Part shown: positions 7,884 through 17,127 of the stretch, one piece after another
Layout: each line of letters opens with the position of its first letter
Position numbering within the stretch: position 1 is the stretch's first letter
NCBI GenBank assembly: GCA_026390675.1
Contig: JAPLFM010000198.1
Span: 2,903 to 38,845 of the forward strand
DNA length: 35,943 nucleotides
Direction of reading: 5' to 3'
Source: Candidatus Kapaibacterium sp.
GTDB taxonomy: Bacteria > Bacteroidota > Ignavibacteria > Kapaibacteriales > UBA2268
Notes under the pieces: model-generated
Seen by the model: only the letters and a program-made list of their open reading frames with translations
Databases searched by the model: none
Told to the model about the DNA's origin: nothing
Position numbers and translations under genes: made by a program

Positions 7884-9776
7884 TTATGAAGCCTGCAATT
7901 TGTTAATTTCACTTGTTAGTAATTTTATCTTTTGCAATATACCAATTTCTAAATTAGCATCTATGTTTTTCAAACTTAAAGTCAAACTTTCTCTTTCCTC
8001 TATTAGTTTTGACTTCTTTAATTTGTTAATACTATCGCTTATTATTCTTTTCCAATTGGTCTCACTAGATATTTCGGCAGTTTTCTTCCAACTATCGCTT
8101 GGACTTTCATTTATAATAGCTATTCCTAATAAAAGTTCTTTTGATTCTTCATTTAGTTCTTGAGACAATGAAATAGCATCTAAAATACTTGAAGTTCCAT
8201 CAAAATGTAAAGTAGCAAGTAAAGCCAGAAGTGACTTTCCATTCTCTGTTGTAAACAAATCAGTATCAACATGATGAATATCAAAAATTTCTTCTAACTC
8301 TTTAAATCCAAGCAAACAATATCTAATTATATTTAATTCTTCATTTTTTAAACTATCACTTAATATTTTTTCTTGTCTAATTCTATTTGCTGATTCTTGT
8401 TCTAAATCAGTATTTTTAATTAAATTTAAATCTTTGGATTCTTTTTTTCTGAATTCAACATATTTGGATTGTTCAATTTCGCTTTTTTCTTCATAAACTC
8501 TACGAAGTTGAGTTTCACTCAATTCAAACTTTTCCGCTAATTCTCTAATAAACAAGTCATGTTGCAATCTATCAGGTATTTTAGAAATCAAATTAATCAA
8601 TTCACGAGTTGCTTTAGCTCTACTTGCTGGAGTTTTTAACAAGTTCTTTTCTTGATAAAGTTTAGCTTTGTATTCTATAAAGGTAATCGCTTTTCTAAAG
8701 AAAATATTAAACGTATTTACACCACTTTTCCGAACAATGCTATCTGGATCTTCACCTTTAGGTAATTCAACAATAAGAATATTAAATCCAAGATCAATTG
8801 CTAATTCAATTCCTTTTTCTGTTGCTTTTTGTCCAGCATTATCACTATCATAAATAAAATAAATGTTTTTAGTAAGCTTTAGTAGAGCAGATAATTGATC
8901 TTGAGTTAAAGCTGTACCACTAGAAGCAACAACATTTTCTATTCCAGCTTGGTGCAATGATATTACGTCAGCATAGCCTTCAACCAAAATCACACTATCT
9001 TGATTTAATATTGCCCTTTTAGATTCAAACAAACCATAAATTTCTTTTCCTTTATGGTAAACTAATGTCTCAGGAGAATTTAAATACTTAGCACCATCTT
9101 TGTTTTCTTCATTTAAATCCCTTGCTCCAAATCCTATTATTCTACCTACCGAATTTCTGATTGGAAACATTGCTCTATTTCGGAATCTATCATAAAAGTT
9201 ACCATTATCTTTTTTGATTATTAGTCCAGCATCTTCAAGAGTAATATTATCAATATTTTGACTATGTAATGATTTGAGTGTATAATCCCAAGAATCTGGA
9301 GAGTAACCTAATTTAAATTTACTAATTGTATCTGATAAAAAGCCACGTCTTTGGAAATATTTAATTGCTAGGCTTTTTTCATCATCAAACATAGCTTTAA
9401 TATATAAATCAGTTGCAAGTAAAAGGGATTCCAATATTTGATCTCTTTTAGAAACTTCTTTTATAAAATCAGGATTGGAACTCGACTCAATAGAAATACC
9501 AATTCGTTTGGCAAGGAATTCAATAGCTTGGGGAAAAGTTACTGATTGATTTTCCATTACAAAAGAGTAAACATTACCACTTTTACCGCATCCAAAACAT
9601 TTGTAAATTTGTTTTTCTGCACTTACATTAAATGATGGAGTCTTTTCATTATGAAATGGACATAATCCTTTATAATTACGACCAGCTTGTCTTAAATGAA
9701 CAGTCTCTCCTATCAAATCAATTATGTTAGTCTGTTCCCTTATTGAATCTATTATATCTTGAGTATATGTGCTCAA
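7884..9776 (-). CDS. dnaG: DNA primase DnaG
   Basis: Replicative primase, 630 aa. N-terminal CHC2 zinc-binding module (Cys39, His42, Cys60, Cys63 in CPFH...CFGCG), then the catalytic core with the TOPRIM motifs EGYAD (266-270) and DSDNAG (310-314) that hold the metal ions, and a C-terminal helical region for helicase binding that is diverged, as usual. The start is TTG at 9776: it overlaps the ppk1 stop by four bases (TTGA), and no ATG lies upstream of the zinc finger. The weak TTG and coupling to ppk1 may keep primase levels low. Somewhat longer than the E. coli protein (581 aa), the excess lying in the C-terminal half. Confidence 0.96.
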   Translation of the reverse strand: MSTYTQDIIDSIREQTNIIDLIGETVHLRQAGRNYKGLCPFHNEKTPSFNVSAEKQIYKCFGCGKSGNVYSFVMENQSVTFPQAIEFLAKRIGISIESSSNPDFIKEVSKRDQILESLLLATDLYIKAMFDDEKSLAIKYFQRRGFLSDTISKFKLGYSPDSWDYTLKSLHSQNIDNITLEDAGLIIKKDNGNFYDRFRNRAMFPIRNSVGRIIGFGARDLNEENKDGAKYLNSPETLVYHKGKEIYGLFESKRAILNQDSVILVEGYADVISLHQAGIENVVASSGTALTQDQLSALLKLTKNIYFIYDSDNAGQKATEKGIELAIDLGFNILIVELPKGEDPDSIVRKSGVNTFNIFFRKAITFIEYKAKLYQEKNLLKTPASRAKATRELINLISKIPDRLQHDLFIRELAEKFELSETQLRRVYEEKSEIEQSKYVEFRKKESKDLNLIKNTDLEQESANRIRQEKILSDSLKNEELNIIRYCLLGFKELEEIFDIHHVDTDLFTTENGKSLLALLATLHFDGTSSILDAISLSQELNEESKELLLGIAIINESPSDSWKKTAEISSETNWKRIISDSINKLKKSKLIEERESLTLSLKNIDANLEIGILQKIKLLTSEINKLQAS

Positions 9777-11869
9777 TTATTTTTTTGTCTTTGTTTGTGA
9801 GTCTTCTTTAAGAAGAAATCCTGAGCAGAAAATTGTTTTTCACCATCTTTTGGGCTAATTTTTTCATATTCACCACTTTCTAAAAGTCTCCAAGAGTTAG
9901 TATTATCTGACCAATAGCTTTCTAAGATTTCTTTAAGTTTTTTAGTATTTCGTTTCTCATAAATTGGAATTTCTAGTTCAACCCTTTGATGTAAGTTCCT
10001 TGTCATCCAATCTGCACTAGAAATATAATATTCTTCATTACCATTATTTTTGAAATAAAAAATTCGACTGTGTTCTAAAAATCTTCCTATTATACTTCTT
10101 ACTTCAATATTTTCACTAATACCTTTGATTCCTGGTTTTAAACAGCATACTCCTCTAACTAATAGTTTGATTTTAACACCTTTTTGAGAAGCTTTATATA
10201 ATGCTTGTATTACTTCTTTATGAGCTAAAGCATTCATTTTTGCAATTATTTCCCCTGGGTTTTCTTTAGTACTTTTATCAGCTTCTCGATTAATCATTTT
10301 AATTATTTCTTGTCTTAGATTAATTGGTGCTACATGGAATTCTTTCCAATCTTTAAAGTGAGAAATGCCAGTTAGATAATTAAAAAGAGTAACTGCTTCT
10401 TTAGCAAAACTATCCTTTGCAGTAAACAATGCTACATCTGTATAAAGCTTAGCTGTTCCTTGGTTATAGTTGCCTGTTGATATATGAAGGTAAGTTTTTA
10501 ATTTATTGTTTTCATTTCTAACTACCATAGCTATTTTGCTATGTGTTTTAAGTCCACTAACTCCATAAATTACGTGAACACCAGATTGCTCTAATTCACG
10601 AGCCCATATTATATTATTTTCTTCATCAAATCTAGCTTTTAGTTCAACAAAAGCAGTAACATTTTTGCCAAGTTCTGCAGCCTTTTGCAATGCTTTTATT
10701 ATTAATGAATCGCCACCTGTTCTGTATAATGTGATTTTAATCGCATAAACACTACTATCTAATGCTGCAGCTTCTACAAACTTAACCGTACTAGAAACAA
10801 ATGAATCAAAAGGATGATGAACTAAAATATCTTGCTTTTTTATTTCATCAAACAAATTTGAGTTTTCAACTTGAAAACCTAAATTTGTTATTGGTTTAAA
10901 TGACTCATCTTTTAATTTTGGATGATCTATTTTCATTAGACTCATAAAATCTGGTAAATTTAGTGGTCTATTTACTATATAAATATCATCTTTTTCTAAA
11001 TCTAAAACATCTGAAAGTAATTTTAAAAGATGTGCAGGCATTTTGTGATTTACTTCTAATCTTACTGGATCTTTTCCCCATCTGCGTAACTTAATTTGCT
11101 CTTCAATTTCAGAAATCAAATCTTCTGCTTCATCTTCAGCAATTTCAATATCTGCATCACGAGTAATTCTAAAAGTATTAGCTTGTTCAATAATTAATCC
11201 GGGAAATAAATTTTCAGCAAATTCTTTAATTATACTTTCGATTAATACATAATTTTCATCTGGTCTGCTTTCAAGTTTTAAAAAACGAGGTAAATTCATT
11301 GGAATTTGTAAAAAAGCCAAACTTGTTTCTTCGTTTTTCTTTTCGGGATCTTTGATAATAAATGCAATATTCAAACTTCTATTTACTAATCTTGGAAAAG
11401 GGTGGGATGCACTTAGTATTAATGGAGTTAATAAAGGGAAAATACTATCAAAAAAGTAATCTTTAAAATATTCCTTATCTTTTTTCATCAAATTTTCAGA
11501 TCTCAAAACGTGAATACCATGTTTAGAAAGTTCAGGTAGAATTTCTTTAATAAGTATATCTTCTTGAAGTTTGTAAATTGGTAAAAGCTGTTTTCTGATT
11601 TCTAATAATTGTTGCTCTGCTGTTTTGCCATCATAAGATAAATAATTAATTCCTGCTGCAACTTGACTTTTAAGCCCAGCTACTCTAATCATAAAAAATT
11701 CATCTAAATTGGAACTAAGAATTGTCAAAAACTTAAGTCGTTCTAAAAGTGGGTGCTTACTATTTGCACCTTCTAAAAGTACTCTTCTATTAAATTCGAT
11801 TAAACTTAATTCTCTATTAAAATAATATTTTGAATCACTTAGGTCGTGTTGTTTGATATCTTTATCCAT
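9773..11869 (-). CDS. ppk1: Polyphosphate kinase 1
   Basis: PPK1 reversibly transfers the ATP gamma-phosphate to inorganic polyphosphate at the inner membrane. 698 aa, normal length. The N-terminal domain begins YYFNRELSLIEFNRRVL...LTILSSNLDEFFMIRV, as in all PPK1. Autophosphorylated His443 lies in THSKIAMVVR (E. coli His435), and the second conserved histidine is His600 in FLEHSRIFYF (E. coli His592). HISTGNYNQGTA is also conserved. First gene of the operon with dnaG (4-nt overlap) and ybbR. The ATG at 11869 has a 473-nt non-coding region upstream, which should hold the operon promoter. Confidence 0.96.
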   Translation of the reverse strand: MDKDIKQHDLSDSKYYFNRELSLIEFNRRVLLEGANSKHPLLERLKFLTILSSNLDEFFMIRVAGLKSQVAAGINYLSYDGKTAEQQLLEIRKQLLPIYKLQEDILIKEILPELSKHGIHVLRSENLMKKDKEYFKDYFFDSIFPLLTPLILSASHPFPRLVNRSLNIAFIIKDPEKKNEETSLAFLQIPMNLPRFLKLESRPDENYVLIESIIKEFAENLFPGLIIEQANTFRITRDADIEIAEDEAEDLISEIEEQIKLRRWGKDPVRLEVNHKMPAHLLKLLSDVLDLEKDDIYIVNRPLNLPDFMSLMKIDHPKLKDESFKPITNLGFQVENSNLFDEIKKQDILVHHPFDSFVSSTVKFVEAAALDSSVYAIKITLYRTGGDSLIIKALQKAAELGKNVTAFVELKARFDEENNIIWARELEQSGVHVIYGVSGLKTHSKIAMVVRNENNKLKTYLHISTGNYNQGTAKLYTDVALFTAKDSFAKEAVTLFNYLTGISHFKDWKEFHVAPINLRQEIIKMINREADKSTKENPGEIIAKMNALAHKEVIQALYKASQKGVKIKLLVRGVCCLKPGIKGISENIEVRSIIGRFLEHSRIFYFKNNGNEEYYISSADWMTRNLHQRVELEIPIYEKRNTKKLKEILESYWSDNTNSWRLLESGEYEKISPKDGEKQFSAQDFFLKKTHKQRQKNN

Positions 11870-12016
11870 ATTGCTTTTTGATTTTATACAATTTGCAATT
11901 TAATCATTTTCGTTGACTTAAAATAGAATGAAATTCTAATATAAATTGAATTAAATAAGTTTTATTTAATATTTTTAGAAAAATGTAAAACTCTGTCTAT
12001 AATTTACTCTTTGTAA

Positions 12017-12040
12017 CAATGAGCAGAATCCTACTCATTG
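12017..12040. repeat. Inverted repeat CAATGAG/CTCATTG
   Basis: Perfect 7-bp arms (12017-12023 and 12034-12040) around a 10-nt loop. It could be a protein-binding site upstream of ppk1 or a weak hairpin. No strong T tract follows, so it is not called as a terminator. Confidence 0.45.
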
Positions 12041-12221
12041 AATTTTAGCTTTCATTTATTTATTAAAGTAAACTAATTTCTCAATAAATGCTTACATAAG
12101 AATAAAAAATATTGGAAAGATATTTTAGATGTCATATAATTCTAAAAATTACATTAGGCTAATGATTATTTGGAAAAGTAAATGGCTGAATTAATTAAAT
12201 ACTTATTTTAGTTCAGTTCTT

Positions 12222-12254
12222 TTCACTTCATTTAAGAAATTTAAATAAAGTGAA
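12222..12254. repeat. Long inverted repeat, 14-bp arms
   Basis: Left arm TTCACTTCATTTAA (12222-12235) and right arm TTAAATAAAGTGAA (12241-12254) pair with one mismatch around a 5-nt loop. It lies 88 nt downstream of the stop of the minus-strand gene at 12343-13017 and may act as a transcript end or 3' stabiliser for it. The lack of a T run makes intrinsic termination uncertain. Confidence 0.45.
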
Positions 12255-12342
12255 TTTAGGAATTGTATTAGAAAACATAATCGTTTTTATCTATAAGTTC
12301 TATATGATATTTTCAAAAACTTACGGGTGAAAACTGAATAAA

Positions 12343-13017
12343 TTAAAAGTAAATTCCTGCAGTTAATGAATAGAATTTCTTTAATTCTTCACCATCAAGT
12401 CTTCCAATTACATTTGGTTGATTAATTTTAGCTTCTAAAAAAAATTTAATCAGTATTAGATTACCTTCAGCACCAACACCAAATCCATAGCCCATTCTAT
12501 TTTGAACTTCAGATTCTTGGTAACTAATAGGTAAAGCTGTAGAAGAATTACCAATTTTAATATCAGTTGAATATGTAATGTAATTGTAATCTATTTCACC
12601 ATTTAAGTAAATTTTTACAACTTTCATGTTAAGAACATTAAAATTTATTCCAGCAGACAAAGGTATAATATTCTGAACTGTATTTAATTGAGGAAATGTT
12701 TTACTTGGATTAGTTGGATCAGTTATAGTAAGAGTATTTTGAGTAAATCTATGAATTCCAAATCCACCATAAATATCAATGATTGGCAGTAAAGTAGTGC
12801 GAATAGTAACTCCCAAATGATAACCTGAGCTAGTTTGGTCAGTAATTTTAGAAAGCAAGTTAGATTTGGAAGTATCAGTCAAATTACCATAAACTTTATC
12901 AAAATCACCACTTGGAACAGAAATCCCAACTTTAAAACCAAAATCAATTGGACCTGCAGCAAACAGATTTAATGCACTAAAGCAAAATACTATCACTATT
13001 TGTTTTGTTATTCTCAA
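12343..13017 (-). CDS. Outer-membrane beta-barrel protein (putative)
   Basis: 224 aa with a signal peptide (MRITKQIVIVFCFSALNLFAA). The mature chain alternates hydrophobic and polar residues (DFGFKVGISVPSGDFDKVYG, GYHLGVTIRTTLLPIIDIYGGFGI, MGYGFGVGAEGNLILIKFFLEAKIN) and ends in Phe (SLTAGIYF), as expected of an eight- to ten-stranded outer-membrane barrel. The start is TTG, supported by AGGTGA six bases upstream; no ATG lies before the signal peptide. Ligand and role unknown. Divergent from the OmpA-family gene at 13132, with both starts in a 114-nt AT-rich gap. Confidence 0.72.
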   Translation of the reverse strand: MRITKQIVIVFCFSALNLFAAGPIDFGFKVGISVPSGDFDKVYGNLTDTSKSNLLSKITDQTSSGYHLGVTIRTTLLPIIDIYGGFGIHRFTQNTLTITDPTNPSKTFPQLNTVQNIIPLSAGINFNVLNMKVVKIYLNGEIDYNYITYSTDIKIGNSSTALPISYQESEVQNRMGYGFGVGAEGNLILIKFFLEAKINQPNVIGRLDGEELKKFYSLTAGIYF

Positions 13018-13131
13018 AATATCACCTAATAATTAAAATATTTTTGCTATTTAAATGTTATACAAATTTAAAATTAATAATTTAATAAATTCAATTAAAT
13101 TTTGATTAAATTTATCACATTCGGGGGAATT

Positions 13132-15027
13132 GTGCAAAAGAAAAGCCTAACCATTTTATTATTTGTTCTATTTAATCTCAGCTATTCATTTTCAGCTGAT
13201 AAAATTCTGCCATTTAATATGGGTCTTTATTTAGGTGGGAATTTGAATATGCACAATCCTAATTTCACTTCTAATACATTTACAAATCTTTCAAATAATG
13301 TGAATTTTAGTAATAGTAAAAACAGTTTTGGTTTAAATGTTGGTGCAATTTTTAATTATCCATTTAATTCGATTTTTACTTTTTCAGGTAGAATAGGATA
13401 TAATGCTTTAGGAACGGATCTAGTAAAAAATGATAATACATTACTATCATCTTTGGGATATTTAGAAATATCTCCGACTGTTAAATTTGACAAAATTATT
13501 CCTATTGATAATATATATCTACTTGGTGGGCTAGAAATAGGTATTCCTATTACCAAATCATATTCTATTAATTCTTCAACTAATACAGTTGTTCCTATCT
13601 CTGATTTGCCAGATGCTAATCTTAGAATTGCTGCAGTAATTGGTGCCGGATATAATTACGAAATAAAAAAGAATTTGTATCTATCTCCTGAAGTTAGTTT
13701 TAGATTACCTTTTTCAAAAGTTTCAAACAATTCATATTTTAATTCATGGGATATACCTCAGTTGAGACTTGGTGTAAATTTGACTTTTGGATTTGGTAAA
13801 AATGATGATCTTGTAGAAAGTACTAATTCTCCATTTGATGTTGGGTTTAGACAAGTAAGAGCTTATGATAAAAATGGCAACAAGTATGACGTAAAAAAGA
13901 TATCAGTAGAACAAGTACAATATACTGAACTTTTCCCATTACTTAATTTTACATTCTTTGACGAAAATTCTAGTGAGCCAAACCCAAAATATATTAAACT
14001 TTCAACTGATAATGAAACTGGTAAATTTTCAATTAATGCACTTGAACCAAATTCAACAGATATTAATAAAAACACCCTTGATATTATTGGAACTAGAATG
14101 CAAAAGCTAAAAAATGCTAATTTGCTTATTACAGGAACTAATGATAATATTAATGAAAAAAACAATATAGAACTTTCTAAAAAAAGATGCGAAATTGCAA
14201 AAAATTATATAGTTATAAACTATGGAATTGATGCATCTAGAATTAAAATTGAAGCTAGAAATTTACCTGAAAAGCCATCATCATCTAAGGATAAAGATGG
14301 TATTGCAGAAAATAGAAGAATTGAATTTAGTTCCACATCAAAAGAATTATTGCAACCTATTTTAATTGAAAAAGAAAAACAAACTATTTCAGATCCTTCT
14401 ACGCTTGAATTTATACCATTTGTTGAAACTAAAGATTCAATTAGCTCTTGGGAATTAACTGTAACTCAAGCAGATAGAAATATTAAATCATTTGTTGGTA
14501 GTGGTCATCCTAATATTCTCCAATGGACTATTTTACCAAACGAACTTGCTCCTTCAGAAATACCTATTGAATATTCTTTTGTTGCTAGGTCTTTTAATGA
14601 TAAAAGTGGTAGAAAGTCTGGTACTATACCAATTGAATTTTATTCTTATTCAAAGAAAAAATCTGAAGAAAATCTTGATAAGACAGTTTCAAAATTTAGT
14701 TTGATTGTCTTTGAATTTGATAGTCCAAATATATCTGATTTTGATAAGGATATTCTTGATATGAATGTATTACCAGCTATTAAATATAATAGTACTATTC
14801 AAGTATTTGGGTATTCTGATAGGATTGGAGAAGAAGATTATAATAAGAAACTGGCTTTAGCTCGTGCTGATAATGTAAAAAATTACTTGCAGACTAAAGC
14901 AAAGGGAGCTAAATTTGAAGTCTTCGGAGTGGGAGAAAACATTTTACTTTTTGATAATGATTCTCCAATTGGAAGAAATTTATCAAGAACTGTGCAAGTA
15001 TATATAGTAACACCAAAAGAGAAATAG
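13132..15027 (+). CDS. Outer-membrane barrel protein with two OmpA-like domains
   Basis: 631 aa from GTG at 13132, preceded by GGGGG; a TTG at 13102 would put 10 residues ahead of the signal peptide (VQKKSLTILLFVLFNLSYSFSA). Residues about 25-235 form a beta-barrel ending LRLGVNLTFGFG. Two OmpA-like peptidoglycan-binding domains follow: one around 330-405 (LITGTNDN, ELSKKRCEIAKNYIV, ENRRIEF) and one at the C-terminus (FEFDSPNISDFDKDIL, VFGYSDRIGEEDYNKKLALARADNVKNYL, GRNLSRTVQVYI). The first lacks the usual conserved Asp/Arg set in places and may not bind peptidoglycan. It probably ties the outer membrane to the wall. dxs begins 9 nt after its stop. Confidence 0.8.
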   Translation: MQKKSLTILLFVLFNLSYSFSADKILPFNMGLYLGGNLNMHNPNFTSNTFTNLSNNVNFSNSKNSFGLNVGAIFNYPFNSIFTFSGRIGYNALGTDLVKNDNTLLSSLGYLEISPTVKFDKIIPIDNIYLLGGLEIGIPITKSYSINSSTNTVVPISDLPDANLRIAAVIGAGYNYEIKKNLYLSPEVSFRLPFSKVSNNSYFNSWDIPQLRLGVNLTFGFGKNDDLVESTNSPFDVGFRQVRAYDKNGNKYDVKKISVEQVQYTELFPLLNFTFFDENSSEPNPKYIKLSTDNETGKFSINALEPNSTDINKNTLDIIGTRMQKLKNANLLITGTNDNINEKNNIELSKKRCEIAKNYIVINYGIDASRIKIEARNLPEKPSSSKDKDGIAENRRIEFSSTSKELLQPILIEKEKQTISDPSTLEFIPFVETKDSISSWELTVTQADRNIKSFVGSGHPNILQWTILPNELAPSEIPIEYSFVARSFNDKSGRKSGTIPIEFYSYSKKKSEENLDKTVSKFSLIVFEFDSPNISDFDKDILDMNVLPAIKYNSTIQVFGYSDRIGEEDYNKKLALARADNVKNYLQTKAKGAKFEVFGVGENILLFDNDSPIGRNLSRTVQVYIVTPKEK

Positions 15028-15036
15028 GAAAATTTA

Positions 15037-16449
15037 ATGTCAGATTCGAATTACAAGTATTTATTGAATATTAATTCACCCGATGATTTGAAAAAACTTC
15101 CCAAATCAGCTTTACCTGAAGTTTGTGATGAAGTTAGAGAATTTGTTGTCGATACAATCTCCAAAATAGGAGGCCATTTTGGTGCTGGGCTAGGAATGGT
15201 TGAATTATCAGTAGCTTTACATTACGTCTTTAATACTCCCAAAGACAAAATTGTAATAGATACTGGACATCAAGCTTACCCTCACAAAATTCTTACAGGT
15301 AGAAGAGACTTACTACATACTATAAGGCAAAAAGATGGTATTTCAGGATTTTTAAAAAGAACTGAAAGTGAATATGATGTATTTGGTGCTGGACATGCTA
15401 GTACTTCTATTTCTGCTGCACTTGGTATCGCAACAGCGAGAGATTTGAACAAAGAAGATTATAGAGTAGTTGCTGTTATTGGCGATGGTGCTATGACTGG
15501 TGGACTTGCTTATGAAGCAATGAATAATTGTGGATTTCAACAAAGAGATATTACTGTTATATTAAACGATAATAACATGTCAATTGCTTCAAATGTATCT
15601 GCTTTTTCAAATTATTTTAACGAAGTTTTTGCATCAACTCCTCTTCAAAAAATAAGAGAGAATATTTGGAATTTAACCCATAAATTTGATCACTTAGGTG
15701 ATAGGCTTAGAAAAGTAGCTTCAAAACTTGAAGATGGTGTAAAGGCTATAATTACTCCAGGTGTATTATTTGAAGCATTAGGTTTTAATTATATTGGTCC
15801 AATTAATGGTAATAATGTTGGGAAATTAGTTAAAATTTTAGAATCAGTTAAAGATTTTCATGGACCAATTCTTCTTCATGTAATAACACAAAAAGGTTAT
15901 GGCTATAAGCCTGCTGAAAATGACAAGCAATTCCTTCATGCAATTGGTAAAATAGATAAACTTACAGGGAAATCTTTAGCCAAAAAACCTGAAATTGTGC
16001 CACCACCTAATTATCAAGATGTTTTTGGGCAAGCAGTTCTAGAAATATGCAAGGAAAACCCTAAAGTTGTTGCAATTACAGCTGCAATGCCTGATGGTAC
16101 TGGATTGAATATTGTGCAAGCAGAAATGCCTGAGAGAGTTTTTGATGTTGGTATTGCTGAGGGACATGCAGTTACTTTTGCTGCTGGCTTAGCTTGTGAA
16201 GGTATTATACCAATTGTTGCCATTTATTCAACTTTTCTTCAAAGAGCTTATGATCATCTGGTTCATGATGTTGCTTTGCAAAAGCTTCATGTGATTTTTG
16301 CTTTGGATAGGGCAGGTTTAGTTGGAGCTGATGGTCCTACTCATCATGGAGTTATGGATTTAGCATATCTACGTCCTGTGCAAAATATTGTTATTATGGC
16401 ACCAAAAGATGAGCAAGAACTTAGAAATATGATGTTTTCTGCAGCTTAA
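15037..16449 (+). CDS. dxs: 1-deoxy-D-xylulose-5-phosphate synthase, N-terminal 470 aa (interrupted gene)
   Basis: First enzyme of the MEP isoprenoid pathway (pyruvate plus glyceraldehyde-3-phosphate to DXP, thiamine diphosphate-dependent). Visible: GGHFGAGLG, GHQAYPHKILTG, the ThDP/Mg motif GDGAMTGGL...NDNNMSIA, then domain II with the catalytic Glu in GIAEGHAV, the Tyr/Arg pair in YSTFLQRAYDH and the His of DGPTHHG. The frame stops after RNMMFSAA, just where the conserved GP-x-x-IRYPRG loop should begin. The rest of the enzyme continues in another frame from about 16449. Roughly 20 residues including the substrate-phosphate-binding Arg of the YPRG loop are absent, so no frameshift could restore it. 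Either a real pseudogene or a local assembly deletion. Confidence 0.9.
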   Translation: MSDSNYKYLLNINSPDDLKKLPKSALPEVCDEVREFVVDTISKIGGHFGAGLGMVELSVALHYVFNTPKDKIVIDTGHQAYPHKILTGRRDLLHTIRQKDGISGFLKRTESEYDVFGAGHASTSISAALGIATARDLNKEDYRVVAVIGDGAMTGGLAYEAMNNCGFQQRDITVILNDNNMSIASNVSAFSNYFNEVFASTPLQKIRENIWNLTHKFDHLGDRLRKVASKLEDGVKAIITPGVLFEALGFNYIGPINGNNVGKLVKILESVKDFHGPILLHVITQKGYGYKPAENDKQFLHAIGKIDKLTGKSLAKKPEIVPPPNYQDVFGQAVLEICKENPKVVAITAAMPDGTGLNIVQAEMPERVFDVGIAEGHAVTFAAGLACEGIIPIVAIYSTFLQRAYDHLVHDVALQKLHVIFALDRAGLVGADGPTHHGVMDLAYLRPVQNIVIMAPKDEQELRNMMFSAA

Positions 16450-16460
16450 CTTCTGACAAA

Positions 16461-16883
16461 ATGGAATCAATTCCATTAGGTACTTGGGAAATTTTGAAAG
16501 AAGGTAAGGATTTAGTAATATTGGCTGTTGGTAAATTAGTAATTGAAGCTACAAATGCAGCGAAGGAATTAGAAAAAGAGGGATATAGTGTCGAAGTAAT
16601 TAATGCTCGATTTATAAAACCTTTAGATTATAAAATGTTGGATTATATTTCTTCTAAGTTTAAAAATGTATTGACTTATGAAGATGGAACAATTATTGGA
16701 GGCTTTGGATCTGCAGTTTTAGAATATTATGCAGAGAAAAAAGTTCATAATGTTAATTTGAAAATATGTGGTTTGCCAGATGTTTTTATAGATCACGCAA
16801 CTCAAGAAGAGCAATATTTTGAATTGAAACTAGATTCTAAAGGTATTCAAAATACTGTTAAAGAAGTTTTAAAAAGTCAATAG
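16461..16883 (+). CDS. dxs: 1-deoxy-D-xylulose-5-phosphate synthase, C-terminal domain fragment
   Basis: 140 aa from an in-frame ATG, matching the transketolase C-terminal (domain III) part of DXS: IPLGTWEILKEGKDLVILAVG, SVEVINARFIKPLD, VLTYEDGTIIGGFGSAVLEYY, and the closing GLPDVFIDHATQEEQ. The frame is open for a few codons before the ATG (LTSDK), so the domain was once joined to the upstream fragment. Alone it has no catalytic residues and is not expected to work. The coding sequence is otherwise well conserved, arguing for a recent lesion or a sequence error. Confidence 0.88.
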   Translation: MESIPLGTWEILKEGKDLVILAVGKLVIEATNAAKELEKEGYSVEVINARFIKPLDYKMLDYISSKFKNVLTYEDGTIIGGFGSAVLEYYAEKKVHNVNLKICGLPDVFIDHATQEEQYFELKLDSKGIQNTVKEVLKSQ

Positions 16884-16916
16884 TTTTGTTAATTTTTCAA
16901 CAAAAAACAGAATTAG

Positions 16917-16948
16917 TTTGTAATTATCAAAAAATCTACTTAACTTTG
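16917..16948 (+). promoter_or_regulatory. Bacteroidota-type promoter of tRNA-Lys
   Basis: TTTG (16917-16920), a 20-nt spacer, then TAACTTTG (16941-16948), a full match to the -33 TTTG / -7 TAnnTTTG consensus of the Bacteroidota primary sigma factor at the expected spacing. Transcription would start near 16955, about 18 nt before the tRNA. Confidence 0.8.
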
Positions 16949-16972
16949 TAATCTTATTTATTTAAGAACGGA

Positions 16973-17045
16973 GATTTCGTAGCTCAGCTGGTAGAGCATT
17001 TGACTTTTAATCAAAGGGTCGGGGGTTCGAATCCCCCCGGAATCA
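16973..17045 (+). tRNA. tRNA-Lys (anticodon TTT)
   Basis: A complete 73-nt cloverleaf. Acceptor GATTTCG pairs with CGGAATC (one G-T), D arm GCTC-AGCTGGTA-GAGC, anticodon stem TTTGA/TCAAA with loop CTTTTAA and anticodon TTT at 17006-17008, variable loop of 5, T arm GGGGG-TTCGAAT-CCCCC, discriminator A. The CCA end is not encoded. Own promoter upstream and intrinsic terminator downstream, so it is a single-gene transcript. Confidence 0.97.
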
Positions 17046-17051
17046 CATAGT

Positions 17052-17090
17052 AAAAAAGCCTTGTTACAATAGTAGCAAGGCTTTTTGGTT
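17052..17090 (+). terminator. Rho-independent terminator after tRNA-Lys
   Basis: A-rich lead, stem GCCTTGTTAC (17058-17067) pairing with GTAGCAAGGC (17072-17081, one T-G) around loop AATA, then TTTTTGGTTTTT. It begins 6 nt after the tRNA. The symmetric A/T flanks could also stop minus-strand transcripts. Confidence 0.92.
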
Positions 17091-17127
17091 TTTATTAGGT
17101 AATTTTATAGCTAAATCACTTTGATAA

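Larger units (their letters stand above)
11870..12342. other. 473-nt intergenic region with two hairpins, no gene seen
   Basis: AT-rich spacer between two minus-strand genes, with no convincing coding frame. It holds two inverted repeats (separate entries: 12017-12040 and 12222-12254). The ppk1-dnaG-ybbR promoter must lie near 11870-12000; I could not pick a match to the TTTG/TAnnTTTG consensus with confidence. Confidence 0.5.

Noticed and set aside
12017-12040. ECF-type promoter (TGTAACAA at 12013) upstream of ppk1
   Set aside because: The TGTAACAA matches, but there is no CATTCTTAT at the required spacing, and the orientation points away from ppk1.
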